Shown piece after piece: positions 59,215 through 64,000 of a stretch of DNA of 64,000 bases (its first letter is position 1; every line of letters starts with the position of its first letter). Below the pieces are notes generated by a model. That model was not told the DNA's origin. It did no database searches and was given only the letters and a program-made list of their open reading frames with translations. Made by a program: the position numbers and the translations under genes. Source of the stretch: Oscheius tipulae (taxonomy: Eukaryota; Nematoda; Chromadorea; Rhabditida; Rhabditidae); NCBI GenBank assembly GCA_037178975.1, contig JASJZH010000004.1:9672001-9736000 (forward strand). The letters run 5' to 3'.

Positions 59215-59745
59215 TTGAAATTCCTGCCCTTTTCGAGAGACATCAGTCAATTCAATTCCCACGACTTTTCGACTAAAAACTGGTCAAATGGCTGCAAAAT
59301 GCCCAAAAAAAGTGTTCTGCTACCCGCGAAAAAAAGTTTAATCAATGCGCCGGAAGCCTTGTGGCTTTTGGCGGGAAGCCTCTCGCGCCCCGGATTCCGA
59401 AGCCAAGGATGGAATGAATGTATTAGTCCCCCTCCCAGCATAAACATAGGTATTTTGGCCCGTTTTTTACGGCTATCTGCTCCATTTTCGAGCGGAAAAA
59501 GGTGTACAGAGGGCGCATTTATAAAAAAACTTCTTTTCTACCGGTAATCATAGACAAAACACGGCTAAAAATGGGGTTCGGAAGACGGAGGCTTAAAAAT
59601 TAAGAGAGTATAGCACACTATAAAGCTCGTAAAAGACAAAAAAATGGAAGGGAATGGCCGAGAGGAAGAGGGGGCTAAAATATTGAAAATACACATAAAA
59701 TTCTGCCGTCTAGAAGGGAGGACGCATTTCTGGAGACCAGCTCAC

Positions 59746-59812
59746 CACTCCTGGAGGCTCGTCGAGTCCCAGAAGGGTTCCGAGCCACGAGGGAGCCGAT
59801 TCGACGTTGAAT
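59746..59812 (-). CDS. Orphan coding-like exon A
   Basis: Bounded by TTTCAG at 59813 and a GTGAGC donor before 59746. One frame reads FNVESAPSWLGTLLGLDEPP, another IQRRIGSLVARNPSGTRR. No family recognised. It might join the exon at 60622-60731, but the protein-like frames of the two do not obviously agree in phase. Confidence 0.25.
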
Positions 59813-59857
59813 CTGAAAGAAAATGATGAGAATTTGCTAAGACATTGAAATGTGATA

Positions 59858-59930
59858 AGCGGTGTAGTGGTAATTGGCACCAGTAGTAATAAGGGGCCAG
59901 GGTTCGAACCCTGCGACCTCCAAGTCGCTT
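59858..59930 (+). repeat. tRNA-like repeat with good box B and T stem
   Basis: GTGTAGTGGTAATTGGCAC gives a D-arm-like hairpin (GTG/CAC) and CAGGGTTCGAACCCTG gives a perfect T arm. The anticodon and acceptor stems do not form. It is probably a tRNA-derived element, though it keeps Pol III promoter boxes. Confidence 0.4.
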
Positions 59931-60089
59931 TTCAGTCACGTAAGTCAGTCCTAAAATAGAAGTTTGATAAAAACTGAGGAGTAAATGAAGGACAATAGTA
60001 GTCTTACGGTTACGAGTTACATCCCCACCACGTCAAGATTATTCTGGTTTAAAATTACGTATACTTTGGGTTTCCTCGTACAAAAGTGA

Positions 60090-60165
60090 AAAATGGACCA
60101 GTACTGCAGTGGTAAGTGACTTCTGTGTTAATCTAAGAAACAAGGGTTCAATCGCCGTCCCTTCA
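60090..60165 (+). repeat. tRNA-like repeat, weaker
   Basis: TGCAGTGGTAAGTGAC resembles box A and GGGTTCAATCGCC box B, 45 nt apart. Stems are poor. Same general type as 59858-59930. Confidence 0.3.
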
Positions 60166-60621
60166 AAGTCAGTTTTTCAGTTTGAAAATCTTCGAAAAGA
60201 GACAAGTACTGGCTTCGGAACGATCCAAGATTGTTTTTTTTTTCTTGAGCGCTAATATCATCTGATCATGTAGACAAACAGAGAACGATCAAAAGATCTG
60301 TTTCTCTTTTTCTCTCTCGTGTCTGGACTCGAAACACGGCGAGAATGTTCAGTGAGACCGATTATAGCCACATGTTTACGAGGTAGAGAATCCGGTGTTT
60401 TTGGTATGATCTAGAGAGAGGGGGAGACATCTTGTTATGACTGGTACTAGTGCCGGATAGCCATTAGAAAATAGTGAGATTGCACGAAATTATTTCGCTA
60501 AAAAATCGCAGGGGTTTGCCCCGATTTTCAACTATCTAATCTTGTCAAAATATGCCATTCTACAGTTCAAACAACGAGTACACTAAGCCCATATGATGCT
60601 AAAAACTACTGTCGCTCTCAC

Positions 60622-60731
60622 ATATTTGGTCTCTTTCATCTTGCCCGACACGATTTGGAATCGGTCCGACAGGCAGATGTCTTCCAGGAACAGGGTCATT
60701 CTGTGCGAGAAGCCCATCACCACCTCTTTTT
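60622..60731 (-). CDS. Orphan coding-like exon B
   Basis: Between TTTTAG (60732-60737) and a GTGAGAG donor the 110-nt exon reads KEVVMGFSHRMTLFLEDICL then SDRFQIVSGKMKETKY. The hydropathy pattern and clean splice borders point to a real exon. I cannot name the family. Entry phase 1, exit phase 0. It lies downstream of the PAQR gene on the same strand, but its protein-like frame does not match a splice from the PAQR end. Confidence 0.35.
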
Positions 60732-61483
60732 CTAAAAGGAAAAGCTCCTATTTATGGACAGTAATAACAGCCGGGGAAAGTGATTGGGGAAGAGAGACGA
60801 CAAGTGTGTCAGGCAACAGAACAGGGATTGGCTTTGTTCAGACAAGAAATAGAACACATTCTGCATTTTTTCGGTCAGATTACCTATTACGATGTCCGGT
60901 ATTCAGTATATACACTGATAATCTGTCGAAACACAGTATACTGTCAAGATCCCTCTCCGGAAGTTTCAAAAACTAGCGATTTCTGGCGAAAAAAAAATCA
61001 ACATTTTCCCAGTTAGCGGGCTCACACCAGCCGAAATCCCAACAAAAGTTTCAGACTTGAAGAATCTATTGAGGAAGCGCGAAAAAAAAGTTTTGAAGTT
61101 AAAGCCTATACATTACATTTTGGAGGTGCGAGCACATTCTGGCCAGAAAGAATTTTCGGGAAGATGCCAAAAAAACGGGCAACTTCCATCCTTTTGCACC
61201 ATTCTCTCTCCCGACAAACAAAGCGTTCACTTCTCTGCAAAATTTCTAATCCCAGCCTCTAAACACGGAACTTCTATGACGGGGAAGTCAGCAAGTTGTA
61301 TACATTAATTTCCTCCCTCTTTGAGGCTCTCGCTAGTCAGGGAGAGAGAGTGTTTAATTATGTTGTTTTCAGTCCTTCTTCCTCTTTTGAAGGCGTCAGA
61401 GAAGGACAAGACTGATTCAATTTAGGGCTCGAGTCTTGTGACGAAAGGGGATCTTTTTCACACAATAAGTTGTAAAAGCAGGC

Positions 61484-64000
61484 TTACCTTTCTTGTAACT
61501 GCTCTGCACAGCTGCCCTCCATCAATTTTCTCATTCCCATTAGGGTGATGGCATGGAAGTGGACGAAGGCGGCTATGACGACGAAGGTGTGGAAGAGTTG
61601 GTGGGATTGGAACTGAAAATTGTCATTTTGCGAAAATTTGGCATCCCGGTGGTGTTTTTTTTCGTTACAGTACCCCATTCGAACCGTAATTTGGCGCGAA
61701 ACAGGTTTCAAATAATAGTCCGTAATGAATGAAGAAATACGGTCCAAGTCGACCGTTTTCGGCATAAAGCACTGAAATTCTTACCCAAATGTCACATTTG
61801 CCTGGGAACCATCTTTCTGGGATTCGTATCGCGTAGATTGCCGCTCCGCCAATGTACATTCCGCCCATGGCGAGCATCCAACCGAGACCGGCCTGGAAGA
61901 GAAAAAAGTTTGTCTGAGAGATGGGAGAGAGTAGTAAATTGAATCAACGGTAATTGGATCCTGGAGGAACAGGAACAAGGGAGATCTTCGAGGGAAAAGT
62001 TTGGAAAGGGGGTACCTTGTGAAGCATAAAGTCGAGTCCGTCCACGATGCCGAGATGAATTGCTGGCACGATGGCCGACAGTCCCATGGCGACGAAGACT
62101 CCGGCACGAATTGGTCTGGAAAAGGTAAATTTAGACAAGAAGAGTACATTCCAGCCAGAATTTGGCTTTAGCTCCAGTGCAACTACTAACTTGATAACTA
62201 GCAACTACAAAAAAGAGACTCATGGGCGTCCAGATCTTCGCTTTGCTCAAGAGTTTGAGAGCATTTCGCCTGGATTAACAAGTTCAGAACCTGCCTATTA
62301 GTGAGAGTTTGGCAGGGAGAAGAACCCGGTAAAAAAACAGCTGTCAGCTTCCCTACTATAAGGCTAAAAATGCGACTTATATTCTCAGCTGGCAAGTACC
62401 TCTATATTTGTAAGTCTTTTTCTTCGAAGTTTTGGAAGAATTACGAGGGCTCGAGTATTCTTTACCGGCATTCTCTATAAAAAATCACAAGTTTTGGCTC
62501 TCTACGATAGAGGCTTTACATCAGAACAAGTTTGGCTGATGCCCCGTTGGGGCTCGTGACAGGTAAACGCTGTTCCGGTTGAGCTACCCTGACAAGAGCA
62601 GCACCGAGACGCATCTTCCCAACTGGCTTGCCTTGCAAAGAGTAATTGGTGTCACAAAGTGCCTGACAAATTGCCAATTGGGACTTCAGACACACAGAAA
62701 CTTTTGGGCATTTTGAACTAGATTTACACTTTGAAAGGACCTTCAAACTGTTCAATATCCCAATACTATAATACCAACTCAATTCTGTAGCCAATACTTG
62801 GTATACAATATTTGAGAACGCGAAAATGGCACTAACTGGACAAAAAAATTGGATTCTGTCAGTCGATACTCAACGTTCAAAAGCATTTGCTTGTTTCTAA
62901 GCTCAAAACGCTCCCACTTACCTAAACTTCGGCTCTGCGAACTTGTCCCACAGCGAGACGACCATGGCCATGATTCCAAGAATCGTGATCATCGACGAGT
63001 AGATGATCATCGGCTGTGGTCGGCAATGGAATGCTACGTAGAGCCACGGGATGAAACTGCCCACAATTAGGAGTGCTATCCCAGTGTAATCTAGCCTACA
63101 ATTCCATGGTAGGTTGGAAAAACAGTTGAGAAACTTACTTGCTGAAGAGTTTGCTGACCTCGACCGAGTGACAGGCTACGGTGTGGAAGGCGAACGACAT
63201 TCCGAGGCATATTACCGCGCCGAGGAAGAAGGCTGAATATATCAGCTTCTCGACCCATTGGATCTGGAAATTGGGGTATTTTGGGCAGAAAAGTGGGGTA
63301 AATTGAAGCCGAAATCTAATTAAAAGGAAAATAGAGTACCTGATCGCCCGGGCGCGTGAGGAACCAAATCGCGACACCGATGAATGCTACACAGCCGTAC
63401 ATATGGGTCCAGATGTTCCCCGTCTCTGAGTGCAGGGCGAAAATGCTCTTGAAGCAGTTGCTGAAGCTGGGAATTGGAGGACGGTGTCCTGAAAACCGTC
63501 AAAATAAGATTCGTTTTGAGAAAGGGAATGTGGAATTTTTCAGGTATCTGTATGTTTCGATGTTCTCTTCAAATTAGTTTCTTGAAACTTGGCAGCACAT
63601 GTCAAACTCCAGACCTTTTCTGTCTTTTTTTTTTAAATCTTGTAACAGGGTGTAAAACTCAGAAAAATATTCTAATGAACCTTGGCTGACCCCGTGACAA
63701 CAGAATGTTCCAGAAAGGTCAAATAGACGAGACGTTGGAAATCGTGTAGTAGTTCAACTACGATCAGTGTTGGTTGAAGTTTGATCTACGCAACGTTCGA
63801 AGCCAATTCTACATGGTTTACCGCTTGTTTTATTCAAAGACTATTATTCTGAACGACTGTTACGTGAAATTTTGCAGATTTTCGTTATCTTTTTACCAGC
63901 CTCTACTACTAACAATAACGTCTATACGTAAGCCGCGCAAACAATTTAAAACTTTCTCAGGTTTCCTCTCCAAAAAAAAACACCAAAAAGACATACCTGT
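61484..64000 (-). CDS. paqr: Progestin/adipoQ receptor (adiponectin-receptor type), 5' end outside window
   Basis: The right edge 63997-64000 is the end of an exon (donor GTATGT at 63991-63996). Later exons give RPPIPSFSNCFKSIFALHSE and TGNIWTHMYGC (63,340-63,487), IYSAFFLGAVICLGMSFAFH then TVACHSVEVSKLFSK (63,190), LDYTGIALLIVGSFIPWLYV, RAGVFVAMGLSAIVPAIHLG (62,080), YAIRIPERWFPGKCDIW (61,820) and FQSHQLFHTFVVIAAFVHFH (61,590), ending EQLQER, TAA 61484. The histidines in FHTVACH and HQLFH are the zinc-binding set of AdipoR, and the order matches AdipoR1 throughout. C. elegans paqr-1/paqr-2 products sit in the plasma membrane with N-terminus inside and keep membranes fluid. The family N-terminal domain is off the window. 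The stop overlaps a good splice donor (AAAG|GTAAGC). Confidence 0.92.
62540..62725. repeat. Dispersed repeat, copy 2 (partner 52080-52275)
   Basis: Shares ordered blocks GAGACGCATCTTCCCA, TGCCTGACAAATTGCC, CACACAGAAAC and GGGCATTTTGAACTAGAT with 52080-52275. On the minus strand it includes GGTAGCTCAACCGGAACAGC, a box-A-like motif, so this too may be a tRNA-headed SINE. It lies in a PAQR intron. Confidence 0.55.

Noticed and set aside
59858-59930. Functional tRNA gene
   Set aside because: The T arm is perfect, but acceptor and anticodon stems do not form, so I list it as a tRNA-like repeat.
61484-61489. Splicing of the PAQR gene past its stop (AAAG|GTAAGC) into exon B at 60731
   Set aside because: The phase left by that donor puts exon B in a different frame from its protein-like one, and AdipoR proteins normally end near this point. 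The stop at 61484 is kept.

Overview
The window is nuclear DNA of a rhabditid (clade V type) nematode. Evidence: very small GT-AG introns (many 37-41 nt), TTTTCAG-type sites just before start codons that look like spliced-leader acceptors, close same-strand gene spacing, and nematode-specific families (DUF273 glycosyltransferase-like protein, serpentine chemoreceptor, VWA/C-type-lectin secreted protein). The species cannot be named from the sequence. Exon models were made by eye from reading frame, splice signals and remembered protein families; no database search was run.

Layout. 1-370 (+): last two exons of a short-chain dehydrogenase. 1892-4557 (-): complete secreted VWA + C-type-lectin gene between two copies of a tRNA-like repeat. 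4854-9912 (+): a young Ty3/gypsy LTR retrotransposon with 230-bp LTRs differing at one seen site, a 5-bp target duplication, and a gag-pol frame broken by one in-frame stop. 10.3-10.7 kb: 3' end of a dead LINE.

11,116-42,660 (-): seven housekeeping genes on one strand, in transcription order RFC5-type clamp-loader subunit, MOZART1 (mzt-1), a Mediator MED30-like gene, mitochondrial ribosomal protein S17, RNase P/MRP subunit POP1, RNA polymerase III second-largest subunit, and an importin-13-like karyopherin. Spacing (166-581 bp, one 1.6-kb gap filled with hairpin repeats) and likely trans-splice sites suggest one or more operons.

43,507-43,778 (-): a 76-residue ChaB protein, a bacterial/baculoviral family, here with a 41-nt spliceosomal intron and flanked by ~330-bp direct repeats. 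This is the most unusual item in the window. 44,490-47,576 (-): complete DUF273 gene with a LINE fragment in a 1.7-kb intron. 48,061-50,546 (+): seven-transmembrane chemoreceptor. 51.5-54.2 kb: repeat-rich stretch with a doubtful gene, a foldback element, and a 675-bp element with ~91-bp terminal inverted repeats carrying an unknown frame-broken ORF. 54,971-56,305 (-): protein phosphatase 1 inhibitor-2 (szy-2 type). 56.3-59.7 kb: no convincing gene, one terminal-inverted-repeat element. 59.7-60.7 kb (-): two orphan coding-like exons. 61,484-64,000 (-): adiponectin-receptor (PAQR) gene running off the right edge.

The clustered genes share basic growth roles: DNA replication, spindle/microtubule nucleation, transcription by Pol II and Pol III, tRNA/rRNA processing, mitochondrial translation and nuclear import. 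This is the usual content of nematode operons. Repeats sit mostly in introns and in the larger gaps.
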